From a virus, in IMG/VR virus record IMGVR_UViG_3300045577_000036, positions 1 to 32,742 of that record: 32,742 bases of DNA, one strand, 5' to 3'. The notes beneath the pieces are model-generated. The model saw only the letters and a program-made list of their open reading frames with translations. It searched no databases and had not been told where the DNA came from. The position numbers and the translations under genes are program-made. Positions 14,990-20,991 of the stretch are shown in pieces (position 1 is the first letter of the stretch; every line of letters starts with the position of its first letter).

Positions 14990-15608
14990 AGGTTGTATTC
15001 GTAAGGGTTTTTTGGGTTTTGTATTTCTCATCGAACCACACACCACGCATTTTTTGCTTCCAATTTCGCACTGGCTGACCCTTCGCGTCCTTCCAGTTCG
15101 CATCGTTGTAGTAGTTGAATACGTGTGTCGCGTGTGTTGATGGGTAGCCATTCGCTTCAAAGTAGGCTATCACTTCACTTAATTCGGGAGCAATGAATTT
15201 CTCCTTCTCCTTTATTTTCTTATTTATATTTTTATTTACATCTTCATTTTCTAAAGGCAATGCCGTGGCATCTGCCGTGGTATATGCCGTGGCATCTTTC
15301 GTTTTACGTTTATTCCATCCATTGATTGCTCTATCACGTTGCTTTTCAGCGTGTAATCGTCGCTTCTCAATTTCAACCTCCAAACGCTGATTAAACAACA
15401 TACCATTTTCATCGGTTGCGAATTTTGCCATAACATCTGCCGTGGCATTGCCGTGGCATATCAAGTCAATCAACTTGCGTGTCAATCGGCCTTTCACGTG
15501 TTGCATACAAAGAAGCGTTATGTATTGACCTCTTTCTTCCATAGTGAGGTCTTGAACGCCCGACAAGAAGTCGGATGAATAGAATAAAAAAGCAGGGTCT
15601 TTAGCCAT
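14961..15608 (-). CDS. Replication initiator / helicase loader-like protein
   Basis: A 215-residue protein. Residues 1-95 (MAKDPAFLFYSSDFLSGVQD, then MEERGQYITLLCMQH) match the DUF1376 / phage replisome organizer N-terminal winged-helix type. Residues 105-140 are a low-complexity, charged linker, and residues 141-200 (VIAYFEANGYPS..., FNYYNDANWKDAKGQPVRNWK) match the C-terminal domain of phage initiators and helicase loaders. It probably recognises the origin and recruits DnaB encoded immediately downstream. Five iteron-like sites and an AT-rich tract lie inside its own coding sequence, as the lambda origin lies inside gene O. The gene is preceded by a 115-bp spacer with a candidate promoter and inverted repeats. 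Confidence 0.8.
   Translation of the reverse strand: MAKDPAFLFYSSDFLSGVQDLTMEERGQYITLLCMQHVKGRLTRKLIDLICHGNATADVMAKFATDENGMLFNQRLEVEIEKRRLHAEKQRDRAINGWNKRKTKDATAYTTADATALPLENEDVNKNINKKIKEKEKFIAPELSEVIAYFEANGYPSTHATHVFNYYNDANWKDAKGQPVRNWKQKMRGVWFDEKYKTQKTLTNTTYAPITTQRP
15211..15459. other. Candidate replication origin: iterons plus AT-rich tract in the initiator gene
   Basis: Five copies of TGCCGTGGCA-like sites lie at 15261-15271, 15273-15283, 15285-15295, 15438-15448 and 15449-15459. The first three are spaced 12 bp apart, the last two 11 bp. The core TGCC-GT-GGCA has dyad symmetry, as for a dimeric binding site. Next to the triple cluster is a 45-bp tract (15211-15255) with only about five G/C bases, suited to be an unwinding element. 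The triple cluster encodes the variable linker of the initiator. Origin function is inferred by analogy with lambda oriO. Confidence 0.6.
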
Positions 15609-15636
15609 AAATAAATACCCACCGACACACGCAAAG

Positions 15637-15709
15637 GCGTACCCTTGACCGATTGGTCTTCGGCAATGCGGTATCGATGGGATTTATAATGTTTTTCATT
15701 AGGGTACGC
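15637..15709. promoter_or_regulatory. Inverted repeats in the leader of the replication genes
   Basis: A perfect 9-bp inverted repeat GCGTACCCT (15637-15645) / AGGGTACGC (15701-15709) with a 55-nt spacer, enclosing a second small one GACC-4nt-GGTC (15647-15658). The right arm falls at the predicted transcription start of the promoter at 15714-15744. It could be a pair of operator sites or a long-range RNA stem in the initiator 5' leader. Confidence 0.45.
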
Positions 15710-15713
15710 GATG

Positions 15714-15744
15714 CAAATGTGAATCAAGAATTCGGTAAAGTCAA
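15714..15744 (-). promoter_or_regulatory. Candidate Bacteroidota-type promoter for initiator-helicase genes
   Basis: Reading leftward: TTG (15742-15744), 20-bp spacer, CACATTTG (15714-15721), close to the TTTG-N20-TAnnTTTG pattern with one mismatch in the -7 box. It lies at the 3' end of the exonuclease gene, 105 bp before the initiator ATG, in the only substantial spacer of the leftward operon. Confidence 0.45.
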
Positions 15745-16428
15745 CCACTGATTGACGATTCCCATTTTTATTTCTTGAGCCTTCTCAATGGACTGGAGTA
15801 AGTCCTCCGCATCTTGTATCGAGAAGAGTATCGGACACACGTGTACCATACGATGCTCGGGTTGACGAGGGTCAAACGAAGCAAAGAGCCACATAGGTAA
15901 CTTATTCACTATCATATTAAGAATAATCTGCCAATAATAATCGGGCGCAATATCCTTCAAGGAGTCGCTATCGGTGACCTTGCTATGCTCATAGTGATTG
16001 ACTGAATTGAATGGACACTTGACCTCGATACCAACCTGCATTCCTTCGTAATCAACGAAGGCATCGGGTGAGCATCCAGTGTAGTCGTTGAATAGCTTAA
16101 AGGCAGGCTTCAACACCAGCGTATCGCGATCGAGATTCATTTTCTTCACCACTTGCTCGATGGCGGTCTGCTCCCACTCATTTCCCCAATCGATTGCACG
16201 ACCATAGGCATCGTCGCTCGATTGATTGGTGATGACCTCCATCGCTTTTTTGGTGATGTAAGTCATAGCCGTTTGACTGAACAATCCTGCTTCACGTGCC
16301 TCTTTTGATTTCGGCTTCGTCATTAATGCCGAGATACCGCTTCCAGTAAAGCGACCGAGTCGTAGTCGTGACCACGCCTCCGATTGTTGAGCGGCGTGGA
16401 TTAATGCGTCTTGAATGTATGGGTTCAT
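15724..16428 (-). CDS. YqaJ/lambda-exonuclease-type recombinase nuclease
   Basis: A 234-residue 5'-3' dsDNA exonuclease of the YqaJ family. Motifs: RLGRFTGSG (24-31), GNEWE (82-86), GCSPDAFV with D122, GIEVKCPF with E135 and K137, and a DYYWQIILNM helix with Q167. These are the catalytic D, ExK and Gln of the PD-(D/E)XK fold. It makes 3' single-stranded tails for the annealing protein encoded just upstream, with which it shares an ATGA overlap. The pair is a lambda Red-like recombination system. Confidence 0.92.
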   Translation of the reverse strand: MNPYIQDALIHAAQQSEAWSRLRLGRFTGSGISALMTKPKSKEAREAGLFSQTAMTYITKKAMEVITNQSSDDAYGRAIDWGNEWEQTAIEQVVKKMNLDRDTLVLKPAFKLFNDYTGCSPDAFVDYEGMQVGIEVKCPFNSVNHYEHSKVTDSDSLKDIAPDYYWQIILNMIVNKLPMWLFASFDPRQPEHRMVHVCPILFSIQDAEDLLQSIEKAQEIKMGIVNQWLTLPNS

Positions 16429-17081
16429 CTTGCTTTCAGTAAAGTATTTAATGTTGCTTTCTGCGTTTCGGTCATCACCTCGGCGAGAGCCTCCATTGCC
16501 TCGCGAATCTCGAATTCATCACCGCCGTTCTTCGCGGCAAGGCAAAGCTTTTCAAACGTGGTCGGAGGTAGTTGCGCCATTCCACTATTCGATGGCGTTA
16601 TCTTGAATGGCTTATAGACATCAGCGTTCTTCCGATTAAGGTCTCTTCCGAATATCTTACCAAGCGATTGAGCGGCGTTCTTGAGACATTCCGCCTTGAG
16701 TTTAGGGAACGCGAGGTCAAGTGCATTCGGCTTCTTATTCATCGGGTTGATTGCCCATTGATTGCGTTCCTGCCCTTCGAAGCCTTGAGGTACTTTATCT
16801 ACCATTATGATGACCGATGCCGCACCGACACGTGTGATTCGTTGGCCGTTAACTGGATTGATTACCTCCAATACAAGAGAACCTTGCACTTCATTCGCGA
16901 TAGCTGACCACGTGAAGTCCTTTGTCGACCATTGGCCGAAGAAAAGTTCATCAAGTGTCATCTCGATATGTGATATTGTAATGGTCTTCGCACGGCCGTC
17001 GGGCGTGTATTCTACCGCTTCGTGGGCAGGCTCGGAATTGAGCCGCCCGATGAACTTTTGTAGTTGTTCCAATTGTTCCAT
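16425..17081 (-). CDS. Single-strand annealing protein, Rad52/Rad22 type
   Basis: A 218-residue protein with the Rad52-like core: THIEMTLDELFFGQWSTKDFTW-like N-terminal region (IEMTLDELFFGQW), a conserved GAASVIIMVDK strand, and PKLKAECLKNAAQSLGKIFGRDLNR, the helix typical of Rad52/22 annealing proteins. It anneals complementary strands exposed by the adjacent YqaJ exonuclease. The C-terminal tail (about 160-218) is probably a flexible or protein-binding extension. It follows a leader with AAAAAACCTTTCCCA before the ATG. Confidence 0.85.
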   Translation of the reverse strand: MEQLEQLQKFIGRLNSEPAHEAVEYTPDGRAKTITISHIEMTLDELFFGQWSTKDFTWSAIANEVQGSLVLEVINPVNGQRITRVGAASVIIMVDKVPQGFEGQERNQWAINPMNKKPNALDLAFPKLKAECLKNAAQSLGKIFGRDLNRKNADVYKPFKITPSNSGMAQLPPTTFEKLCLAAKNGGDEFEIREAMEALAEVMTETQKATLNTLLKAR

Positions 17082-17102
17082 TGGGAAAGGTTTTTTTTAG
17101 GG

Positions 17103-17261
17103 TTAATAAGGGTTGTTATAGTCTTCCAGTTCTTCGTCGTTCAGCAGAAGCCATCCATCTCCGTAACACTTCTCGCAACGATGGCCGCGATATGGAGGCT
17201 CGTGTTCGGTGAACATACCGTGTCCATCGCATTCCTTGCAACATACTTTGTGGGTTGTCAT
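17103..17261 (-). CDS. Small DnaJ-like zinc-ribbon protein, 52 residues
   Basis: Translation starts MTTHKVCCKECDGHGMF and contains two CxxCxGxG motifs (C8/C11 and C29/C32), the repeat of the DnaJ central zinc domain. It ends in an acidic helix (NDEELEDYNN). One Zn would be held by the four cysteines. Its ATG overlaps the upstream stop (ATGA, 17258-17261), which supports it as a real gene. It may be a partner of the recombination proteins or a protein-binding adaptor; no enzymatic domain is present. Confidence 0.7.
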   Translation of the reverse strand: MTTHKVCCKECDGHGMFTEHEPPYRGHRCEKCYGDGWLLLNDEELEDYNNPY

Positions 17262-17524
17262 AACTCGAATTTTTTAAGTGCAACTTGAAGTGCGGCATTA
17301 AATTCCTCTATGGGCATCGACTCGGAGCAGGTCTCGAATTGACGGCGCAGGTACTCCTCGGAGCGTATGTGATTGACAAGAGTCTCGTTGAGCAGGTAGA
17401 TAGCATCGTTTTCCGACTTGATGTACAGCATCTCATAGGGCAACGATGGGTTGCGAAATGCCGCAGGTGTCTCGATAGTGATTGTGGTAGTTGTTTCTAC
17501 CTTGGTTTTGAGGGTTAACTCCAT
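17258..17524 (-). CDS. Small acidic protein of unknown function
   Basis: An 88-residue protein, not recognised. It has a Thr-rich beta-prone head (KTKVETTTTITIETPAAF) and a helical acidic tail (EEYLRRQFETCSESMPIEEF, then ALQVALKKFEL). The leader before ATG 17524 is CTTAAAAAA, and the gene couples to the zinc-ribbon gene by ATGA. Confidence 0.6.
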   Translation of the reverse strand: MELTLKTKVETTTTITIETPAAFRNPSLPYEMLYIKSENDAIYLLNETLVNHIRSEEYLRRQFETCSESMPIEEFNAALQVALKKFEL

Positions 17525-17591
17525 TTTTTTAAGTTTTATTGATTAGAAAGTGATTACAAGTAGGATGAAGAACACGACCGCGATCGCGGCA

Positions 17592-17807
17592 TCAAGCAAA
17601 AAGTCCGTTGATTTCTCTTGTGGTAAGCAGGAGTTCGACTCGGACTTCCGTGTTTTGCGCAATGTATTCGCCGACCACGTTGTTTGTGGGTTCGATATGG
17701 AAACAATCACAGTACTCTTTGAGCCAGTTGAGACCTTGAGTTCGTGATTGGGAGATGGAAAAAGACTTTTCATAGGTTTTGAGATTTGTTACTATTAGTA
17801 TAGCCAT
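17592..17807 (-). CDS. Small protein of unknown function, 71 residues
   Basis: Starts MAILIVTNLKTYEKSFSISQ after the A-rich leader ATCAACACAAA and ends GLFA. A mixed alpha/beta composition with WLKEYCDCFHIEPTN in the middle; no motif recognised. It overlaps the upstream small gene by 13 bp. In the +1 frame, directly past its stop, the reading continues into an 18-residue purely hydrophobic stretch that ends at 17543. Confidence 0.5.
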   Translation of the reverse strand: MAILIVTNLKTYEKSFSISQSRTQGLNWLKEYCDCFHIEPTNNVVGEYIAQNTEVRVELLLTTREINGLFA

Positions 17808-17959
17808 TTTGTGTTGATATATATGTTGTATCCGTGGATTCGGTTGAGTGTCGCTATTGCCTTCAATAGGTCAGCATCAGTAAGTCGTTGAGTTTTGATA
17901 ATCACGAACGGGTCGAGTGCCTTACCATGTTGGGTAGCGACTACGTGAATGGTCTTCAT
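17795..17959 (-). CDS. Small protein of unknown function, 54 residues
   Basis: Translation starts MKTIHVVATQHGKALDPFVI and ends NIYINTKWLY, with a helix in between (DADLLKAIATLNRIHG). The ATG overlaps the upstream stop as ATGA (17956-17959), and the end overlaps the next gene by 13 bp. It has no recognisable domain. Confidence 0.55.
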   Translation of the reverse strand: MKTIHVVATQHGKALDPFVIIKTQRLTDADLLKAIATLNRIHGYNIYINTKWLY

Positions 17960-18153
17960 GCGAGTTCGATTCTAAAATCATAACCGCGACCGCCAGCTTC
18001 CCAAGAAACGATTGCGCCGTTCTCTACGATAGGCTCGTGGGTCATATCTGCCGCAACTACTCGCTCGATGAATGATTGCATAGCCGCTTTTTGTGTTGGG
18101 AATTCAAACGTGTCTACTTGTCCGCTGTTGTAGGTGATAGTGATGGTTGTCAT
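17956..18153 (-). CDS. First gene of the leftward early operon, unknown small protein
   Basis: A 65-residue protein starting MTTITITYNSGQVDTFEFPT. It has a beta-prone N-terminal half and a helix (AAMQSFIERVVAAD); no family recognised. ATG 18153 is chosen because it follows CTATTTTT in a leader immediately downstream of the predicted early promoter; a longer frame would place the start upstream of that transcription start. As the promoter-proximal early gene it could act early against the host, but this is inference. Confidence 0.6.
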   Translation of the reverse strand: MTTITITYNSGQVDTFEFPTQKAAMQSFIERVVAADMTHEPIVENGAIVSWEAGGRGYDFRIELA

Positions 18154-18190
18154 AAAAATAGATTTAAGGGGTTTGTTTTGTTTTGTGAGG

Positions 18191-18223
18191 CAAATGTATG
18201 TAACAAAAAAGTGACAAAGCAAA
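18191..18223 (-). promoter_or_regulatory. Strong candidate early leftward promoter
   Basis: Reading leftward: TTTG (18220-18223), 21-bp spacer, TACATTTG (18191-18198), an exact match to the Bacteroidota -7 box TAnnTTTG; a second TTTG at 18215-18218 gives a 16-bp spacer. Transcription would start near 18184, about 30 bp before the first ATG of the leftward operon, which runs without a visible terminator to 10457. Confidence 0.65.
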
Positions 18224-18249
18224 AGAAAAATGTTAAAATTTCACTTTTG

Positions 18250-18264
18250 CCCTTGCATCAAGGG
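18250..18264. promoter_or_regulatory. Operator-like inverted repeat upstream of the early promoter
   Basis: Perfect dyad CCCTTG-3nt-CAAGGG, 27 bp upstream of the -33 box of the early promoter. It might bind a regulator such as the HTH protein encoded at 20193-20381. The rest of 18154-18356 holds no gene that I can support. Confidence 0.35.
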
Positions 18265-18356
18265 TTTCAAGAGTGCATTTTCGCCCAAGTTAATGCCAAG
18301 GAGTGAACGAATTCCGAGGGTAAAGGTTAAGACTAATTAGGTTTAAGGGAACAAAG

Positions 18357-18374
18357 AAGAGGCTTCGGCCTCTT
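18357..18374. terminator. Terminator with cUUCGg tetraloop after terL
   Basis: A 7-bp stem AAGAGGC / GCCTCTT closed by TTCG between C and G, the extra-stable UUCG tetraloop on the rightward strand, followed by a T-run. Read leftward, the stem is preceded by an A-run and followed by CTTTG. It ends the terL transcript before the early promoter and would also work rightward. Confidence 0.85.
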
Positions 18375-18376
18375 TT

Positions 18377-19672
18377 TTATGCATAGGAGTATCGTCCGTA
18401 GTTCGGAAACAACTCAAAGAACATACGCATCATTATCATATCTGCGTAATCGGGCGAAAGGCCGTGGGTTTTTTGAATCTCATCTTTTCCCGTCACGCTT
18501 AACTTCCCATCTCCATCTATGTTCTTGCGTCGAATCATGTCGAGTTCCTTCGTGATGGTGTCTCGATGCTCCAGGGGGAAGAAGACCTCGTTCAATTCTA
18601 TCTTCTCTGCTAACTTGAAGTAACACTCGGCCTTGAGGTTAGTGAATCGCAGGGGTTGCGTGGCTCTTGCGCCATTGCGAAACTCGCGAATTTTGGATAC
18701 GTCGACAACTCCACTACCTAAACCATCAGCGTCACCTATACAATTCGAAAGCTTTATATGTCTCGTATACGCCAAGTCACCAATCACACGAGCGACTTCG
18801 TCAACCTTCTTTCTACGTAGTTCAATAATCTCGATAAGAGCCATTCCACGCCAAATACCTATCACGGTTCTATCCTTCCCCAATCGAGCAATGTCCGCAG
18901 TCAAGTACAACTCTCCTTGGTTCGGATGCTCTCTAAAGCATCGAAGTACGTCGTCAGTGGAGAACAAGTGGTCTTGAGTCTCGTCAAAGTTCCAGTCCCC
19001 TTCAAGCAATCGTTTGCGGTCAACTTCGGGGAGCAAGGAGAGCGTCTTATGATAGGATTCTGGAAGGTGAATGTTATCACCTGCCTTCGCTTGAATAAAG
19101 GCATATGTCGGTGGTAATTCACCTTTCGCCCAAGGTGCGTAGAATTCATTATATAACCAACCTTTCGTCGGATTGCAGGTCATCAGTCCCTTTGGTTTCA
19201 AGTCGTATTCCTTCAGTTTGAAACGGACACGCGAACGCAGTATGTCGATAGCCTTCTTGGATACTTGACTGACCTCATCAACCGCCCAATCAGTCAACTC
19301 ATAACCGCCGAGCGAGTCAAACGATGGGTCGGATGGCCGCAATTCAAGGTCTTTAAGTATCACCTCCGAGCCGTTCCAAAAGCGAATGATGGACGATTGC
19401 TGATTGTACTCATAATTCTTCCCGGCTTTGAGTCCATACATCGCACATACCTCGAAAAACGTCTTAAGAGTGGTCTTCTTGAGCGTATCGAGTTTTGACC
19501 TACCTATGAGGCCCCTCGTTCCTTTATACTTCAATCTCCTTTGAATCATCCACGCACAAAGGGTGAATGACTTCGAGCCACCTGCCGCACCACCAAAAAG
19601 AACAACCTCCGCTTCACTATCGTTGGCGAGTGAGCGGAGGCATTCAAGTTGCTTGGGTAAGAATTCAATCAT
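18377..19672 (-). CDS. terL: Terminase large subunit
   Basis: A 431-residue packaging motor ATPase/nuclease. Walker A GGAAGGSKS (27-35), Walker B WAVDEV with D132/E133, motif III-like MTCNPTKGW (164-172), then an RNase H-like nuclease domain with D260 in TADIARLGKDRT, D314/D316 in GDADGLG, and D408/D411 in SPDYADM. All catalytic residues are present. It is the last gene of the leftward operon starting at the HTH regulator, coupled by ATGA to a 49-residue gene and followed by a strong terminator. The small subunit is on the opposite strand 2.3 kb away, which is unusual. Confidence 0.97.
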   Translation of the reverse strand: MIEFLPKQLECLRSLANDSEAEVVLFGGAAGGSKSFTLCAWMIQRRLKYKGTRGLIGRSKLDTLKKTTLKTFFEVCAMYGLKAGKNYEYNQQSSIIRFWNGSEVILKDLELRPSDPSFDSLGGYELTDWAVDEVSQVSKKAIDILRSRVRFKLKEYDLKPKGLMTCNPTKGWLYNEFYAPWAKGELPPTYAFIQAKAGDNIHLPESYHKTLSLLPEVDRKRLLEGDWNFDETQDHLFSTDDVLRCFREHPNQGELYLTADIARLGKDRTVIGIWRGMALIEIIELRRKKVDEVARVIGDLAYTRHIKLSNCIGDADGLGSGVVDVSKIREFRNGARATQPLRFTNLKAECYFKLAEKIELNEVFFPLEHRDTITKELDMIRRKNIDGDGKLSVTGKDEIQKTHGLSPDYADMIMMRMFFELFPNYGRYSYA

Positions 19673-19818
19673 AGTAGGTACTTCGGGTTCTTCGTCAACT
19701 CGTAAGCTTCAGCCATGAGTCGACTCATTCGTCGCGAGTATTCAAGGTTCGGCTTCATGAGGCGCATCACGCCAAGCCATATGATTTCTTTCTCGATGGC
19801 CTCTTCTCTCGCCACCAT
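19669..19818 (-). CDS. Small helical protein upstream of terL, 49 residues
   Basis: Starts MVAREEAIEKEIIWLGVMRL and ends TKNPKYLL; it is helical with a mixed charge pattern. The stop overlaps the terL ATG (ATGA), which indicates translational coupling and supports it as a gene. It could be a terminase accessory; there is no recognisable domain. Confidence 0.6.
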   Translation of the reverse strand: MVAREEAIEKEIIWLGVMRLMKPNLEYSRRMSRLMAEAYELTKNPKYLL

Positions 19819-19982
19819 GGTAGGGTCTTGGTTTTGCATTCGTATTCAATATCACGATTAAACTTGTCAACTTCGAGATCAACGGCCTCTTGTAAACGAT
19901 GCAAGATGGCGGCTTCATTGTCTCCAGTCTCTTCTCGCAATTCGGAGAAGACACGATACAACCGGTCGATACTTCTCACCAT
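19767..19982 (-). CDS. Small charged helical protein, 71 residues
   Basis: Starts MVRSIDRLYRVFSELREETG and is mostly helical and coiled-coil-like (AAILHRLQEAVDLEVDKFNRDIEYE), with a basic tail (REKRPSRKKSYGLA). ATG 19982 is chosen because it overlaps the upstream stop by 7 bp; a longer frame from 20066 would run over most of that gene. Its 3' end overlaps the 49-residue gene by 52 bp. Not recognised. Confidence 0.5.
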   Translation of the reverse strand: MVRSIDRLYRVFSELREETGDNEAAILHRLQEAVDLEVDKFNRDIEYECKTKTLPWWREKRPSRKKSYGLA

Positions 19983-20188
19983 GGCGTATCGGTTTGAGTC
20001 GGCTTCGGTTTGACTTCGCTCAATGCGATGGATAAGAATTCGCCGCTCTTGCCTTGTTTCTTCCATGCAGAGATTCTCATCTCCTTATCACCGACCATAA
20101 TGGTACCGGTCATGTCCGGATGCGTTTCTTTCTCTTTGCGGTCATTTTTGAATAGTGACCCTTGGTTTGGTTTGTGTGTATATGACAT
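19976..20188 (-). CDS. Small conserved-looking phage protein, 70 residues
   Basis: Contains SLFKNDRKEKETHPDMTGTI, then VGDKEMRISAWKKQGKSGEFLSIALS. The order 'GSLFKN, KE, HPD, GxI, SAWKK, KSG, FLS' is one I know from many small phage and plasmid proteins of unknown function (DUF736-like). It appears to be a single small beta domain. It lies directly after the HTH regulator gene (4 bp) in the terL operon. Confidence 0.65.
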   Translation of the reverse strand: MSYTHKPNQGSLFKNDRKEKETHPDMTGTIMVGDKEMRISAWKKQGKSGEFLSIALSEVKPKPTQTDTPW

Positions 20189-20192
20189 GTGT

Positions 20193-20381
20193 TTATAGAT
20201 TACGTGTGATATCGGCTATAGATAAACCGGTGATATCTGCGAGTCGCTTCAAGTCGCTCAACTGCATCGCATTCGGGTTCTTCACCCATCGGTGCGCAGT
20301 CATACGAGTCACCTTCATCCGCTCCGCGAAAAGTGTTTTAGTACCGAAGTGGTCGAGAATTATTGTTTCGAGTTGACTCAT
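20193..20381 (-). CDS. HTH (Cro/CI-like) transcription regulator
   Basis: A 62-residue protein consisting of one helix-turn-helix domain: TKTLFAERMKVTRMTAHRWVKN (about 15-35, recognition helix MTAHRWVKN) followed by LSDLKRLADITGLSIADI, the typical C-terminal helices of XRE/Cro folds. There is no extra dimerisation domain. It is the first gene of the leftward terL operon and its promoter overlaps the opposed sigma-factor promoter, so it may control the choice between them. Confidence 0.8.
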   Translation of the reverse strand: MSQLETIILDHFGTKTLFAERMKVTRMTAHRWVKNPNAMQLSDLKRLADITGLSIADITRNL

Positions 20382-20403
20382 CGCTTTATGTGGCGCATAT
20401 TTG
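20373..20403 (+). promoter_or_regulatory. Candidate rightward promoter of the sigma-factor operon
   Basis: TTG (20373-20375), 20-bp spacer, CATATTTG (20396-20403), close to TTTG-N20-TAnnTTTG. Transcription would start near 20410, about 30 bp before the GTG start of the sigma gene. It lies over the start of the leftward HTH gene. Confidence 0.5.
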
Positions 20404-20404
20404 G

Positions 20405-20436
20405 CAAAGATATGTAACTAAATTGATGCAACGCAA
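20405..20436 (-). promoter_or_regulatory. Candidate leftward promoter of the HTH-terL operon
   Basis: Reading leftward: TTG (20434-20436), 21-bp spacer, TATCTTTG (20405-20412), a full match to TAnnTTTG. Its -7 box is one base from the -7 box of the rightward promoter, so only one polymerase can occupy the region at a time. Transcription would start near 20398, about 17 bp before the HTH ATG. Confidence 0.6.
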
Positions 20437-20439
20437 GGC

Positions 20440-20991
20440 GTGAATGCAAATAAACTTGATAGGTCACTCACCGAATTAATGCCAGTGTGGCGAAGGTTCG
20501 CTCGCGGCCTCGTCAAGAATACCGTCAACGGCGACGACTTGCTGCAGGAAACGCTACTCAAGTGCATGGAGAACCAAGGAGCCAAAATGCATGAACTCGC
20601 GCAATCAGGTCACCTATTCACATACGTCAACCGGTGCCTCTACACGATGGCTATTGACTCATCAAGTCGATACGGCATGAAGTACCGAAAGTTCGCGACT
20701 GGATGGGATACCTTTTCTACTCAACACGAGAAGGAACCGGAGCAACCATGGCTCGGAAGTCGAATCGACAATGAATACCTCGACGCATATATCTCCTTGA
20801 TGCCGGACATCGACGCCATCATGCTGCGTCTCTACATCATGGACGACTTCTCCTATCAAAAGGTGAGTGAACACACCGGCATTCCCATCAAGTACCTATA
20901 TAAACGGGTCGAAAAGGCCATAAAAAAGATAAGAACCAATGTCACTAAACGTCCCTCCTGCCATACGGATGAAGAGATACGACCTATGTAA
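20440..20991 (+). CDS. Phage sigma-70-family (ECF-like) sigma factor
   Basis: A 183-residue protein with the two-domain layout of small sigma factors. Region 2 is about residues 12-75 (PVWRRFARGLVKNTVNGDDLLQETLLK, then FTYVNRCLYTMAIDSSSRY), and region 4 about 120-168 (IDAIMLRLYIMDDFSYQKVSEHTGIPIKYLYKRVEKAIKKI), which contains the HTH that reads the -35-like element. It would direct host RNA polymerase to phage late promoters. The start is GTG 20440; the next in-frame ATG is 13 codons later. It is the first gene of the rightward operon. Confidence 0.85.
   Translation: MNANKLDRSLTELMPVWRRFARGLVKNTVNGDDLLQETLLKCMENQGAKMHELAQSGHLFTYVNRCLYTMAIDSSSRYGMKYRKFATGWDTFSTQHEKEPEQPWLGSRIDNEYLDAYISLMPDIDAIMLRLYIMDDFSYQKVSEHTGIPIKYLYKRVEKAIKKIRTNVTKRPSCHTDEEIRPM

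Noticed and set aside
14989-15160. N-terminal extension of the DnaB gene (57 extra residues)
   Set aside because: The extension overlaps the initiator gene in another frame and is Thr/Arg-rich without DnaB similarity; ATG 14989 gives the usual N-terminus.
15518-15748. 76-codon leftward frame across the initiator leader
   Set aside because: It crosses the promoter and inverted repeats and overlaps both neighbours; the translation has no coherent pattern.
17940-17990. tRNA-like T-loop sequence GAGTTCGATTCT
   Set aside because: No matching acceptor, D or anticodon stems could be folded around it, and it lies at the overlap of two coupled small genes on the other strand.
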